Below, piece by piece: positions 17,738 through 26,056 of a DNA stretch of 64,000 nt (positions are counted from its first letter, which is position 1; each line of letters begins with the position of its first letter). The translations under genes and the position numbers were made by a program. Location: positions 2,749,244 to 2,813,243 of the forward strand of contig NZ_RYFW01000001.1 of assembly GCF_004138335.1 (NCBI RefSeq), read 5' to 3'. Below the pieces are notes generated by a model. That model searched no databases. It was not told the origin of the DNA and worked only from the letters and a program-made list of their open reading frames with translations. This stretch comes from Peristeroidobacter agariperforans (GTDB lineage: Bacteria; Pseudomonadota; Gammaproteobacteria; Steroidobacterales; Steroidobacteraceae).

Positions 17738-18712
17738 TCAACTATCCGCTTCGCAAGCCTGGGCGCTTGGCTGTAGCCACTCACTTTCCAGCAGCTGCTT
17801 CAACACTGCGGTCCGGCTCAACGCCTCGTCGTGCGCGGCCAGCCACCGGCATTGTTGCTTATCGTCCGCCTTCTGGCCCATAAAGTGACACAGCGCCGCG
17901 CGTTCATTGAGCGCACGCAGCGCAGTCTCGATGAACTGCTCCATTACGACGAACTGAGCTGCAAGCATCACTTCAGCCGTGTATGCGTGTCCGATGTGGC
18001 ACGTGAATCGGGTTAACTGTCCTGCCTGCGATTGACTGAGCGCGCCACCGCAGTCCGGGCAGGTCATGGCCCGTGGGCGGGCGAGTTTGAATTCGGTAGT
18101 CATCTCCTGTTCCTCAGGTGATGGGATGGGTCGTGAAGTCACTGGCTGCCGCGTAAGCAAATCAGCGAGCAACGCGCCAAGGGACGAGGCTGGGGCGATG
18201 TGATCGATCTCGACGTGGGTCAGTGCGCTTTGAGGCATGTCTGCGCATAGAGCGTCGCGCGGATCTTGAACAACCGTCGTACCCCCACGAGCTTTGATCT
18301 CGAACAGGCCGGCCGTGCCATCGTTGAGCGCGCCTGTGAGGATTACGCCTATGGCTGATTCGCCATAGGCGCGCGCGGCACTGCGAAACAAAGGATCGAT
18401 GGCCGGGCGGGCGCGATTCTCCCGAGGCCCTCTTGTCAAAACAATGCGCCCGGAGTCCACGATCATATGATGGTCAGGCGGGGCTACGTAGATCCTGCCG
18501 GCTTCAACTGGCTCGCCCGAGCGCGGGTGGACTGCTGGCAATTGACTTCGATGCGACAACAGGCGTGGCAGATCGCTCTTGTGTGACCCTACGTGCAGCA
18601 CGATGAATATCGCGGCGCTGGTTCGTGCCGGCAGTTCTCGCACAATCGGGCGCAGCGCTTCGAGGCCTCCAGTCGAGGCACCAATGACCAAGGCTTTGTC
18701 CGGAACGTCCAC
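17738..18712 (-). CDS. Stand-alone CheB-type methylesterase with C-terminal extension
   Basis: A 324-residue protein. The first 190 residues are a CheB domain: GASTGGLEALRPIV (Ser nucleophile), VLHVGSHKSDLPRLL (His), VAPPDHHMIV and LTGALNDGTAGLFEIK (Asp). It lacks a receiver domain, so regulation differs from enteric CheB. The C-terminal part has CPDCGGALSQ and FTCHIGHAYT, a C-x2-C / C-x2-H-type zinc-ribbon-like pattern, then helices. It precedes the CheB-CheR-kinase gene by 35 bp on the same strand. No receptor (MCP) gene is present, so it may serve a non-chemotactic pathway. Confidence 0.88.
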   Translation of the reverse strand: MDVPDKALVIGASTGGLEALRPIVRELPARTSAAIFIVLHVGSHKSDLPRLLSHRSQLPAVHPRSGEPVEAGRIYVAPPDHHMIVDSGRIVLTRGPRENRARPAIDPLFRSAARAYGESAIGVILTGALNDGTAGLFEIKARGGTTVVQDPRDALCADMPQSALTHVEIDHIAPASSLGALLADLLTRQPVTSRPIPSPEEQEMTTEFKLARPRAMTCPDCGGALSQSQAGQLTRFTCHIGHAYTAEVMLAAQFVVMEQFIETALRALNERAALCHFMGQKADDKQQCRWLAAHDEALSRTAVLKQLLESEWLQPSAQACEADS

Positions 18713-18963
18713 GCTTCCTAACGCGGGGTGGCCCGGAGCGTTCCTCTGTCATCGAATCCTGAAAGGTCCGAGAACCCCTCGGTTATTCCAACTGGAGACG
18801 ATCCGTGTGAGACGCATTGCTGCGCGCGGCGCGCTTCGCTGTAGGCGTCCGAGCACGTTTCGTTCAAGGGGCGCGGCTTTATTTCTGTTCGCCAATCGCA
18901 TCGAGGAACTACTTTTGAGCGCTCGGCTTTCTATGGGCCAGCCAGTCCTCCAGGAGCCAGCCC
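18713..18963. other. Divergent intergenic region, cheB-like / hemerythrin
   Basis: About 250 bp without a gene. GGAACT (18905-18910) upstream of the hemerythrin gene resembles an ECF-type -35, but no convincing -10 follows. AGGAG at 18952-18956 is the ribosome-binding site of the next gene. Confidence 0.4.
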
Positions 18964-19569
18964 GTGGTCAAATCGAAAGTAACAGATGAGTCAGAGATGG
19001 CCAACGCCATCGAACTGCTGAAGAGCGAACATCAGGAAGTGACATTGTTGTTCGATGAGTTCGCCGCCGCCGAGCCCGCCGAACAGGAGGTGCTCGCCCG
19101 AGAAATCTGCCAGAAGCTCACCGTGCACGCGCAGATCGAAGAGGAGATTCTCTACCCGGCGGCGAAGGGCGCTCTCGAGGCAGAGGACGTCGACCTGGTG
19201 AACGAAGCGGAAGTCGAACATGCCTCCGCCAAGGATCTGATCGCCAAGATCGAAGCCATGGATGTCAGCGACGAATCCTACAAGGCGACGGTCAAAGTGC
19301 TGGCCGAATACGTCAAGCATCACGTGCAGGAGGAAGAGGACGAACTGTTTCCGTTGCTGGAGGGCTCGGATCTCGATCTGGACGAGATGGGCACGCAGCT
19401 CGCCGAGCGCAAAGCTGAGTTGCTGGCGGAATCGGCAGTCGAAGCAGCGGACGACGACAGCGCCATGGACTCGGATGACGAAGGTGCAGCTGAAGCCGAG
19501 GCGGAAGAACTGCAAAGCGCGGTCGCGCAGCCGGTCTCACGATCCAAAGCGGCTCGCAAACGTGCGTAA
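18964..19569 (+). CDS. Hemerythrin HHE-domain protein
   Basis: A 201-residue cytoplasmic protein with a four-helix hemerythrin domain that would bind a di-iron centre. Candidate ligands are H23 (LLKSEHQEV), H55 and E59 (LTVHAQIEEEILYPA), H86 (EVEHASAKDL), H119/H120 and E124 (VKHHVQEEEDELFPLL). The last 50 residues are acidic, alanine-rich and end in a basic SRSKAARKRA tail. The GTG 18964 start is supported by AGGAG 7 bp upstream; an in-frame ATG at 18997 is weaker. Such proteins are linked to oxygen, NO or iron stress. A tandem repeat overlaps its stop codon. Confidence 0.9.
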   Translation: MVKSKVTDESEMANAIELLKSEHQEVTLLFDEFAAAEPAEQEVLAREICQKLTVHAQIEEEILYPAAKGALEAEDVDLVNEAEVEHASAKDLIAKIEAMDVSDESYKATVKVLAEYVKHHVQEEEDELFPLLEGSDLDLDEMGTQLAERKAELLAESAVEAADDDSAMDSDDEGAAEAEAEELQSAVAQPVSRSKAARKRA

Positions 19570-19596
19570 CGGAACCATCTGCGTAACGGAACCATC
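19563..19596. repeat. 17-bp perfect tandem duplication over a stop codon
   Basis: TGCGTAACGGAACCATC occurs twice head to tail (19563-19579, 19580-19596). The first copy contains the TAA stop of the hemerythrin gene, so the second adds a spare TAA in a shifted frame. Confidence 0.9.
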
Positions 19597-19733
19597 ATTG
19601 CGATGGAAGGCATGGCGGCCACGTGGCTGCCATCGCTTCACTCTGCCTGGCCGCGGTCGCGGGCCGAGTCTGTGCATTTCTTCGCCGAGGGACATCTCAT
19701 GGTTGCGATGGTCGCACGGGCGAGTGCAGGGGT

Positions 19734-20852
19734 TCAGCCATGTGGCGAGCGCTCCAGGCCAAGCTCGACATAGCGGGCGATGGTGCGATCAGATCTTGCA
19801 AGGTTCGCGCGCCGCTCCGTCTCGAGCTTGCGCAGGTGTGCAAAGCCGACGAGCTCTTTGCCTTGCTCATCCCAGAAGCGGAATTTCAGGGATTGCAGAC
19901 TGGAGCGCAGCGAGATCGATGTCGCCTCTGAGAACCGCGGGTCGCTGTCATGGCACTTCTGCAAGTTGTAGTTGGGAATACGCGGGCTGAGATGGTGGAT
20001 ATGATGAAAGCCGATGTTTCCTGAGATCCACTGCAGTACTTTCGGCAGCTTGTAGTAGGAGCTGCCACGCAGCGCCGCTGCCGTGTAACTCCACTTGTCG
20101 TTGCGTTCCCAGTACACCCCCTTGAACTGATGCTGGACATAGAACAGCCACAGGCCGGTTGCGCCGGCAATGGTCATCGCGATCGACTGAATCAGCAGAT
20201 ATGAGGCCACACCGTATATCCAGCTCAGCAGGATCGTGCTGGCCAGGAGCGTCACATTCAACCGCCGTACGGATCGGCGTTGTCGCAGCTCGGCCTTCGC
20301 CGACGCGAAGCGCTGCTTGAACACGAAGACGAACAAGGGAGCCAGCACGAACAGCACCAGCGGATTGCGCACCAGCCGGTAGTGCAACCGTCGCCAGCGC
20401 GACGCGCTGAGATATTCCTCAACCGTCATGGTCCATATGTCTCCGGTTCCGCGTCTGTCGAGATTGCCGGCAGTGCCGTGATGGATGGCGTGCTCCCAGC
20501 GCCAGTGCTGGTACGGGCTGAAGGTCAACGCGCCGGTGATGCATCCGACGATATCGTTCGCACGTCGGGAGCGGAGATAAGAGCCATGCGAGCAGTCATG
20601 AAAGATGATGAAGATGCGCACGAGGAGCGCGCCGGACAGGACTGCAAGGGGAACGGTGAGCCACAAAGACACTGCCATTGCCCAGTACATCGCATACCAC
20701 AAGAGAAAATACGGCACCAAAGTGTTCGCGAGCTGCCAGAGCGCGCGCTTCGTCGACGCAGTCTGATGGGCTACGAGGACGACCTTCAGTGTGCCCGTGT
20801 GCACCTGCTCGTTTTCGCCCGCTCGCCGATACGCCATCTCGTCGCGGCCCAT
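19734..20852 (-). CDS. Membrane fatty acid desaturase
   Basis: A 372-residue integral-membrane di-iron desaturase that introduces a double bond into acyl chains. The three histidine boxes are all present: HDCSH (85-89), HWRWEHAIHH (116-125) and HHIHH (283-287) in GNIGFHHIHHLSPRIPNY. Hydrophobic pairs lie around 42-80, 160-180 and 200-235. It resembles the DesA/omega-6 type more than stearoyl-CoA desaturases. ATG 20852 is taken; ATG 20836 (MAYRR) is possible. It is convergent with the hemerythrin gene and may adjust membrane fluidity under stress. Confidence 0.93.
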   Translation of the reverse strand: MGRDEMAYRRAGENEQVHTGTLKVVLVAHQTASTKRALWQLANTLVPYFLLWYAMYWAMAVSLWLTVPLAVLSGALLVRIFIIFHDCSHGSYLRSRRANDIVGCITGALTFSPYQHWRWEHAIHHGTAGNLDRRGTGDIWTMTVEEYLSASRWRRLHYRLVRNPLVLFVLAPLFVFVFKQRFASAKAELRQRRSVRRLNVTLLASTILLSWIYGVASYLLIQSIAMTIAGATGLWLFYVQHQFKGVYWERNDKWSYTAAALRGSSYYKLPKVLQWISGNIGFHHIHHLSPRIPNYNLQKCHDSDPRFSEATSISLRSSLQSLKFRFWDEQGKELVGFAHLRKLETERRANLARSDRTIARYVELGLERSPHG

Positions 20853-20934
20853 GCCTTGATCCTCAGATTCTTGCCAGTGTGGTGAGGATGCGCCGGTGCT
20901 GAGCGCGGCTCGGTGCGCTAGCGTACATATGCGC

Positions 20935-20954
20935 CGAGTGCAGTCGAGTGCAGT
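20935..20954. repeat. 10-bp tandem duplication
   Basis: CGAGTGCAGT occurs twice head to tail (20935-20944, 20945-20954) in the short gap between the peroxiredoxin 3' end and the desaturase start. Confidence 0.8.
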
Positions 20955-20968
20955 AGGGCGGCGAAAGG

Positions 20969-21502
20969 TCAGGCCCGCGACCGCAGGTACTCGATCATGA
21001 CCTCAGGTGAGGTCACGGTGTAGGGATCGTCGTCGCTTCCCGTGTCATTGATGCCCGGTTCGCAAAAGAACTGCTCGATCACCGAATCGGCCACCACCAT
21101 CGAGTAGCGCCAGCTGCGATATCCGAAGCCGAGGTGCTCCTTGTTGACCAGCATGCCCATGCGGCGGGTGAAATGACCCGAACCGTCCGGCAGCAAACGC
21201 GTCTTGGTGATCGATAGATGCTTCGCCCACTGGAACATCACGAATGCGTCATTGACGCTGACGCAGTACACCTCATCGAGGCCGAGAGCGCGCAGTTCGT
21301 CATGGAGTTCTTCGTACGCGGGGCATTGGCGGGTAGAGCACACTGGAGTGAACGCGCCGGGTAGGGAGAATACGGCGACGCGCTTGCCCGCGAAGACTAC
21401 CTCGCTGGGGAGATCTTGCCATCGGTAGGGGTTCGAGGCGTCCATGGTTGCGTCGCGAACGCGCGTCTTGAAGACGACTTTAGGAACATGCATGCCGATC
21501 AT
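20969..21502 (-). CDS. Peroxiredoxin, Prx5-type
   Basis: A 177-residue thiol peroxidase that reduces H2O2 and organic peroxides. The peroxidatic cysteine is C55 in LPGAFTPVCST, the Prx5/AhpC-TSA signature, with a second cysteine at C60. Further family motifs are VYCVSVNDAFVMFQWAKHL and RRMGMLVNK. The C-terminus YTVTSPEVMIEYL resembles the Prx part of Prx-glutaredoxin hybrids, but there is no glutaredoxin domain. The start may be 21502 or the second methionine MHVPKVVFK at 21493. Leftward, divergent from the small membrane protein gene. Confidence 0.93.
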   Translation of the reverse strand: MIGMHVPKVVFKTRVRDATMDASNPYRWQDLPSEVVFAGKRVAVFSLPGAFTPVCSTRQCPAYEELHDELRALGLDEVYCVSVNDAFVMFQWAKHLSITKTRLLPDGSGHFTRRMGMLVNKEHLGFGYRSWRYSMVVADSVIEQFFCEPGINDTGSDDDPYTVTSPEVMIEYLRSRA

Positions 21503-21571
21503 GGCTAGATCCGTTGGAAGGGTGTTTCGATAACTTTCCAGCGGCCAATAAGATCCTGTGCGAGTGAGCTA

Positions 21572-21586
21572 CCGGAACCCTTCCGG
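21572..21586. promoter_or_regulatory. Perfect dyad CCGGAA-CCC-TTCCGG (possible operator)
   Basis: A 15-bp inverted repeat in the divergent gap between the peroxiredoxin and a small membrane protein gene, about 70 bp upstream of the former and 85 bp upstream of the latter. Its place and symmetry suit a regulator site; no regulator is assigned. Confidence 0.4.
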
Positions 21587-21670
21587 GAACCATTTCTGGC
21601 GAATAACGTTTGCGAAGTGTTCCTGAACTTAGTTGTTCGCGGGCGAGCACATCACCACAGGAGAGCCCGC

Positions 21671-21859
21671 ATGCAATCACCACAGACGCCGCGTGCAAGT
21701 GACCAACGGTTCGATCGCGGCCAACAAACTCGGTTACGTGTGGCAGCGAACTGGGCGTCGATGTGCACCGAGCTCGGTCGCAGGCCGATGCCGTTGATCA
21801 TCGGCGCTGCGGGGCTGATTTTGCTGTTACTAGTGCGTCGAAGGGCGCGCCTGGCCTAG
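21671..21859 (+). CDS. Small single-pass membrane protein (62 residues)
   Basis: ATG 21671 follows AGGAG 7 bp upstream. The product has a polar N-terminal 40 residues (MQSPQTPRASDQRFDRG) and one C-terminal membrane helix, MPLIIGAAGLILLLLV, ending in RRRARLA. This layout, soluble helix plus C-terminal anchor with arginines after it, recalls DUF883-like or other small stress membrane proteins, but I cannot assign a family. It is divergent from the peroxiredoxin gene. Confidence 0.65.
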   Translation: MQSPQTPRASDQRFDRGQQTRLRVAANWASMCTELGRRPMPLIIGAAGLILLLLVRRRARLA

Positions 21860-22163
21860 AAGCGCGCCGCAAGGAAGGCAAGGTCACTCCTTGCTGGTGC
21901 CCAGGACGAGGCACGGAGGCAGATCAGGTCGAAACGGACCAGGACGAGGATGGCGCCGAGGAAACCGGGACGAAACCACCGCTCGCGGAAACGGTCAGAC
22001 GCGGAACGCCCGCGCCGAATCGATCAAGGCCCGGCTAGGTCGACCCACGATTCGCGATCGTGGGTTTTCAGGGCTATCTGTGTAGTGCGATTTGCGGCGG
22101 GTTGTCTCATATGGAACCCTGCTCTGCGGCTGCAGGTTTTGCCAGAGGCCGCAACGCCGGTCT
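21860..22163. other. Intergenic stretch with weakly coding-like sequence
   Basis: About 300 bp. Several overlapping short frames rich in Arg, Gly and Pro run through it (for example from ATG 21950), but none has a family resemblance or a clear ribosome-binding site. A terminator-like hairpin sits at 22043-22068. Confidence 0.45.
22043..22068 (+). terminator. Probable rho-independent terminator
   Basis: ACCCACGAT and ATCGTGGGT form a 9-bp perfect stem around a 5-nt TCGCG loop, followed by a short T-run (TTT). It would end rightward transcription from the small membrane protein gene. Confidence 0.65.
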
Positions 22164-22586
22164 ATGCCAACTCATTTGGATCCGCACTTGAACCCAAGAG
22201 TGGAAATGTTTCGAGAGGCGCGGGTTCCCAAGGGACGGAACCGATTCTCCTGCCCGCTGCCGATCTGGGAGCTGCTATGGGAGATCGGTCACGCGTTCGG
22301 TTGGCAGCCCGCCGGAACCACTTACGTCAGGCCGGCCAACAGCGGCGTGCAAGTGGCGGCCCGCCGCAACTACCGGCCGGGCGGCTCGCAGGATCATAAG
22401 CTGGTGGATGAGCAAGACGCCGTGGCGTGGGCGCGTGCGCTCGAGGCAGCAAAGGCATCGCCGCACCTCGCGGCGATTGTCGCAGCACGATCCGTCGAGC
22501 TGTTGGCGGGTACATTCGATGAATTCACTGAGTTTTGTTACGGCGGGGCTTTCAGTTTTTCAGTATGGGATGACGCCGAAAGCTAG
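22164..22586 (+). CDS. Hypothetical protein (140 residues)
   Basis: I do not recognise the family. From ATG 22164 the product has a charged N-terminus (MPTHLDPHLNPRVEMFREA), then SCPLPIWELLWEIGHAFGWQPAGT, a Pro/Gly segment, and a helical region DAVAWARALEAAKASPHLAAI, ending acidic. It looks soluble and folded, with no signal or membrane segment. A later start at ATG 22206 is possible. It is convergent with the Ser/Thr kinase gene, 57 bp away. Confidence 0.6.
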   Translation: MPTHLDPHLNPRVEMFREARVPKGRNRFSCPLPIWELLWEIGHAFGWQPAGTTYVRPANSGVQVAARRNYRPGGSQDHKLVDEQDAVAWARALEAAKASPHLAAIVAARSVELLAGTFDEFTEFCYGGAFSFSVWDDAES

Positions 22587-22643
22587 GGGCCTGGGTGCGA
22601 CGCATATCCATTGCACCGATTTGCCTCTTCATTCCCTGCTGTG

Positions 22644-25226
22644 CTACGGAATCGAGCTGGAGCTTGCGGATGTGACTCGCTCCAATGGCGTGCTCGCGCA
22701 CCTTTGTAACGCCGTTTGCACCGATCGCAGGTGCTGAGCAGCTTCGGCGGCGAGCACTGCATCGCTGTTCGCAGCGACGAACACCTGCTCCGATTTGTTC
22801 AACAACGAACACGCCTCGCGCAGCAGAGTTTTCTCTCGAGCGCCGCTCGCGTCGTCGGCCTGCGATATCAGCAACTGGCCAAGTTTCATATCGTTCATCG
22901 CGATGAGGAACTGTGTGGTGTTGAGACGATCGGCGCGCGCACCCGAAAGGGCGCGGAGCAGCGATTGGGCTTCCTGGAGACGGCGAGCGGCATCTGCGGT
23001 GCGGTGGTGATCGTTCAACGAATCGGCGAGGTCTCCCAGTGCCCACCCGAGCGTGAAGCGCAGCTCTTCACGTTCAGGATCCGCATCCGACAGCGCGCGC
23101 AGACGATCGACGGCCTCCTGCCGCTTGCGCAAACCCTCCTGCGCGCGACCGGTATGCGCCGCCGCTTCGCCGACATCCATCAGCACGTACGCCGCCTCCT
23201 TGCGCAACTCGGCATCGAGCGGATGATCGCGCGACAGCGATTCGTAGATCTCCAGCGCGCGCACATGGAAAGCATAGGCCGGCTCATACTGGCCGCCGAT
23301 GTTCGCCAACAGGTCGCCGCTGCGGCTGTGGGCGCCCGCAAGATTGCGGCGAACTTTGACGCCCGTATCGCCGTCCCTGATGATTTGTTCGAACATGCTC
23401 ACGCCGCGATTTATTTGTTCGATGCCTTCATCGAGCGCGCCGGTCATCGCTCGCAGCGCGCCTTGCACGACATATACGTTCGCTAGCAGGCGAGAATCAT
23501 CTGCAGTTGCGCCAGCTTGCTTCGTCAGTGCGCTGGCGAGCGCCAGCGCTTCGGACGCATAGCGTGAGGCATCATCCATCAACCGATTGGACTGGCTGTA
23601 CTGCGCGAGCTTGAGGTTCACCACCAGTCGTTCGCGCAGCAGTGCATGGTCGCGTGCTCCCTGCTCCCATAGCGAAGTGAGCAGCTCCGATGACTTGCGA
23701 TAGCTGGCGAGCGCGGTTTCATTGTTCTGTAGATTCGAGGCGAGGAAGTCGCTCTGCAAGTCGCCGACGCGCTCGTAGGCCCGCGCCAGATCGCGTTTCA
23801 CTTCCGGATCGCTGGTGTTCTCCTGCGCGAGCGCGTCGAGGTAGCGCAGCGAGTGACTGATGATCCTTTCGCGCGCCGGCAACGTTCCGGGCAGCGAAGT
23901 GATGGAATCGTGCACGTCCACCATGAACGTCTGCGCAAGGCTGCGTACGTCATCGAAGTGACGCTCGGCGCGCTGACGCTCGCGTTCGGCACGGTGCGCC
24001 TGCCAGGCGGTCGCGACGATGCCTGCGATCAGCGAGAGCGTGAGCATCACTGCGGCGGCTGCGAGCGTGCGATTGCGCCCGACGAACTTGCGCAGTCGAT
24101 AGCGGACGCTGTCGGGTGCGGCGAGGACCGGAAAGCCGCTCAGATGCCAGGCAATATCCTGTGACAGCTGTTCCACCGAGGCGTAACGACGCTCGGGGTC
24201 CTTCTCCAGCGCTTTGAGAATGATGGTGTCGAGATCGCCGCGCAGCTGTGCGGTCGTGGCGGGCGCATTCGCGACTTCTTGAACGACGATGCTCGGACGG
24301 CGTGGCGTCCGTTCGCAGATGAGGCGCGCCACATCGTAGTAGGCGTGGGAGAGCGGTCGATACACGGGCTCGCCGGTCAACAATCGATACAGCAGCACGC
24401 CGAGCGCGTAGACGTCGCTTGCGGTGGTCAGCGGCTCGCCGCGGATCTGCTCGGGACTGGCGGATTCCGGCGTGAGCGCCACCGTTCGCGTGGTGTGTGC
24501 GTGCGCGTAGCCGTCTGTCGGATCGAGCAAGCGAGCGATGCCGAAGTCGAGCAGCTTGACGACGCCGTCCTCGTTTACCAGCACGTTGCTGCACTTGAGG
24601 TCGCCGTGAACCATGAGGTGGCGATGCACGTAATGCACGGCGTCGCACAGCGTGTGAAACAGCCGCAATCGCGCGGCGAGATCGAGTTGGCGGCGCTTGC
24701 AATACACATCGACAGGCTCGCCGCGGACGTACTCCATCACGAGATAGGGCACGCCTTCCTCGGTTGTCCCACCATCCAGAAGATGAGCGATGTTCGGGTG
24801 GCTCAGGCGCGCGAGCATCTGGCGCTCGGCGCGAAAGCGTCGCATGAGAATGTCGTTATCGTGGCTCGGGTGGAGCAGCTTGATGGCGACTTCGTGTTCG
24901 AACTGTTCTTCGCTGCGCGCCGCGCGGAATACGACGCTCATGCCGCCTCGGCCGATCTCCTCCAGAATGCGATAGCGCCCGACGGTCCGTCCGATCCACT
25001 GCGGTCGCACCAGCGGCGCCAGTGATGCGAGTGGCGCATGTTCGATCGCAGGGGAGTCGATGAAGCTCGGTGGTCCTTCGTGTGCCGCGATCAGCGAGCG
25101 TAGCTCGCGATGGAGTTCTTCATCATCCGCGCAGGCCTGTTCAAGCCATGCTTCGCGCGCGTGCTGCTCCTGCTCGAGCGCCTCGCACAGCAGATCTTTC
25201 ACACGACTCCAGCGATCGGGTGTCAT
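22644..25226 (-). CDS. Membrane Ser/Thr protein kinase with C-terminal sensor-like region
   Basis: An 860-residue Hanks-type kinase. Kinase domain about 80-370: glycine loop GRGGMSVVF (92-100), K116 in EVAIKLL, E134, catalytic loop HGDLKCSN (207-214, so Gly replaces the usual Arg of HRD), DFG 227-229 and SASPEQ in the activation segment. One membrane helix at about 386-407 (LAAAAVMLTLSLIAGIVATAW) is followed by roughly 450 periplasmic helical residues that read like TPR-type repeats. Its ATG overlaps the stop of the ECF sigma gene (ATGA, 25223-25226), so both are translated together and the kinase probably acts on that sigma factor. Confidence 0.93.
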   Translation of the reverse strand: MTPDRWSRVKDLLCEALEQEQHAREAWLEQACADDEELHRELRSLIAAHEGPPSFIDSPAIEHAPLASLAPLVRPQWIGRTVGRYRILEEIGRGGMSVVFRAARSEEQFEHEVAIKLLHPSHDNDILMRRFRAERQMLARLSHPNIAHLLDGGTTEEGVPYLVMEYVRGEPVDVYCKRRQLDLAARLRLFHTLCDAVHYVHRHLMVHGDLKCSNVLVNEDGVVKLLDFGIARLLDPTDGYAHAHTTRTVALTPESASPEQIRGEPLTTASDVYALGVLLYRLLTGEPVYRPLSHAYYDVARLICERTPRRPSIVVQEVANAPATTAQLRGDLDTIILKALEKDPERRYASVEQLSQDIAWHLSGFPVLAAPDSVRYRLRKFVGRNRTLAAAAVMLTLSLIAGIVATAWQAHRAERERQRAERHFDDVRSLAQTFMVDVHDSITSLPGTLPARERIISHSLRYLDALAQENTSDPEVKRDLARAYERVGDLQSDFLASNLQNNETALASYRKSSELLTSLWEQGARDHALLRERLVVNLKLAQYSQSNRLMDDASRYASEALALASALTKQAGATADDSRLLANVYVVQGALRAMTGALDEGIEQINRGVSMFEQIIRDGDTGVKVRRNLAGAHSRSGDLLANIGGQYEPAYAFHVRALEIYESLSRDHPLDAELRKEAAYVLMDVGEAAAHTGRAQEGLRKRQEAVDRLRALSDADPEREELRFTLGWALGDLADSLNDHHRTADAARRLQEAQSLLRALSGARADRLNTTQFLIAMNDMKLGQLLISQADDASGAREKTLLREACSLLNKSEQVFVAANSDAVLAAEAAQHLRSVQTALQRCASTPLERVTSASSSSIP

Positions 25227-25861
25227 TGCTCTGCGCGCGCCAGTTCGCGCCGCAGCCACGCGCGAGCCGCCACCCATTCGCGCTTGACCGTAGCTTCGGA
25301 AATGCTCAGCGCTTGGGCAGTCTGTTCTACGGTGAGACCGCCGAAGTAACGCATTTCCACGACTCGTGCCTGGCGCTCGTCGAGGATCGCAAGCCGTGAC
25401 AACAGATCGTCCAGTGCGCTGATCTCCTCGCTTGCGCGCGCATCGATCAGCGGCACGTCATCGTCAGCTGCGGATGGCTGCGCTTCGTCATGCGGGCGTT
25501 GCGAGTGCCTCGCGTCTTCGATTGCATCGCTCGAGATCCGTTGCGCTTCCCCGCCACGCTTTGCGCTCAGGCGCGCGCGTGCGTAGTCGACGAGAATGCG
25601 GCGCATGACTGTGGACGCGACGGCGAAGAAATGCGCACGGTCTTTCACGCTCACCGATTCCAGGTTGATCAGCCGCACGAACGCTTCGTTCACGAGCGCA
25701 GTCCCCTGCAGCGTGTGATCGCGCCGCTCGCGGCGTACATGCTCATGCGCCATAGAGCGCAGTTCCTGATAGAGCAGCGTCATCAACTGCGAGAGTGCGG
25801 CGGCGTCGCCGCCGCGCCAGTGCGCGAGCAATTGAGTCACGCTGAGTGCGGAAGTGGGCAT
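25223..25861 (-). CDS. ECF-subfamily RNA polymerase sigma factor
   Basis: A 212-residue ECF sigma factor. Region 2 covers about 10-85 (LYQELRSMAHEHVRR, TALVNEAFVRL, HFFAVASTVMRRILVDYAR) and region 4 about 145-210 (LDDLLSRLAILDERQARVVEMRYFGG split over that stretch, then LSISEATVKREWVAARAWLRREL). It belongs to the family annotated as RNA polymerase sigma-70 factor, TIGR02999. The usual acidic patch in region 2.2 is missing; T50 and T54 occupy it (HTLQGTALVNEAF). A kinase follows with a 4-bp overlap and no anti-sigma factor gene is present. The start is ATG 25861; codons upstream lack family character. Confidence 0.93.
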   Translation of the reverse strand: MPTSALSVTQLLAHWRGGDAAALSQLMTLLYQELRSMAHEHVRRERRDHTLQGTALVNEAFVRLINLESVSVKDRAHFFAVASTVMRRILVDYARARLSAKRGGEAQRISSDAIEDARHSQRPHDEAQPSAADDDVPLIDARASEEISALDDLLSRLAILDERQARVVEMRYFGGLTVEQTAQALSISEATVKREWVAARAWLRRELARAEQ

Positions 25862-25960
25862 CGGGCATCCAGCCAGAAGTGAGCCGTTGAAAGTATGCCA
25901 CGGACGCGCCCGAGGGTGCTCGGCGCCGATCGCCGGCCCGACGTAAGCGCAAATCATGGA

Positions 25961-26006
25961 CAAATCGGCTCATGCAGGAACAAAAAAATTTGCATGAGCC
26001 GATTTG
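25961..26006. promoter_or_regulatory. Long inverted repeat in the sigma factor / TonB receptor gap
   Basis: Two perfect 16-bp arms, CAAATCGGCTCATGCA (25961-25976) and its reverse complement (25991-26006), flank a 14-nt A-rich loop. A second pairing competes with it: AGCGCAAAT (25946-25954) is the reverse complement of ATTTGCGCT (26002-26010). No T-run follows, so it is not an ordinary terminator. It could be an RNA switch in the receptor leader or a cruciform/operator. Confidence 0.75.
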
Positions 26007-26056
26007 CGCTCCACTTGCGCTGACCTGTGTATCAGCCACGCAAATAGGGGAGCAGC

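Noticed and set aside
21586-21610. GGAAC-N16-CGTT motif like an alphaproteobacterial EcfG general-stress promoter
   Set aside because: A single match with no similar site before the neighbouring stress genes, and the EcfG system belongs to alphaproteobacteria, which this window does not resemble.
25961-26006. Rho-independent terminator between sigma factor and TonB receptor
   Set aside because: The A-rich part is the loop, and neither side of the hairpin is followed by a T-run; it also lies upstream of both genes rather than at their ends.
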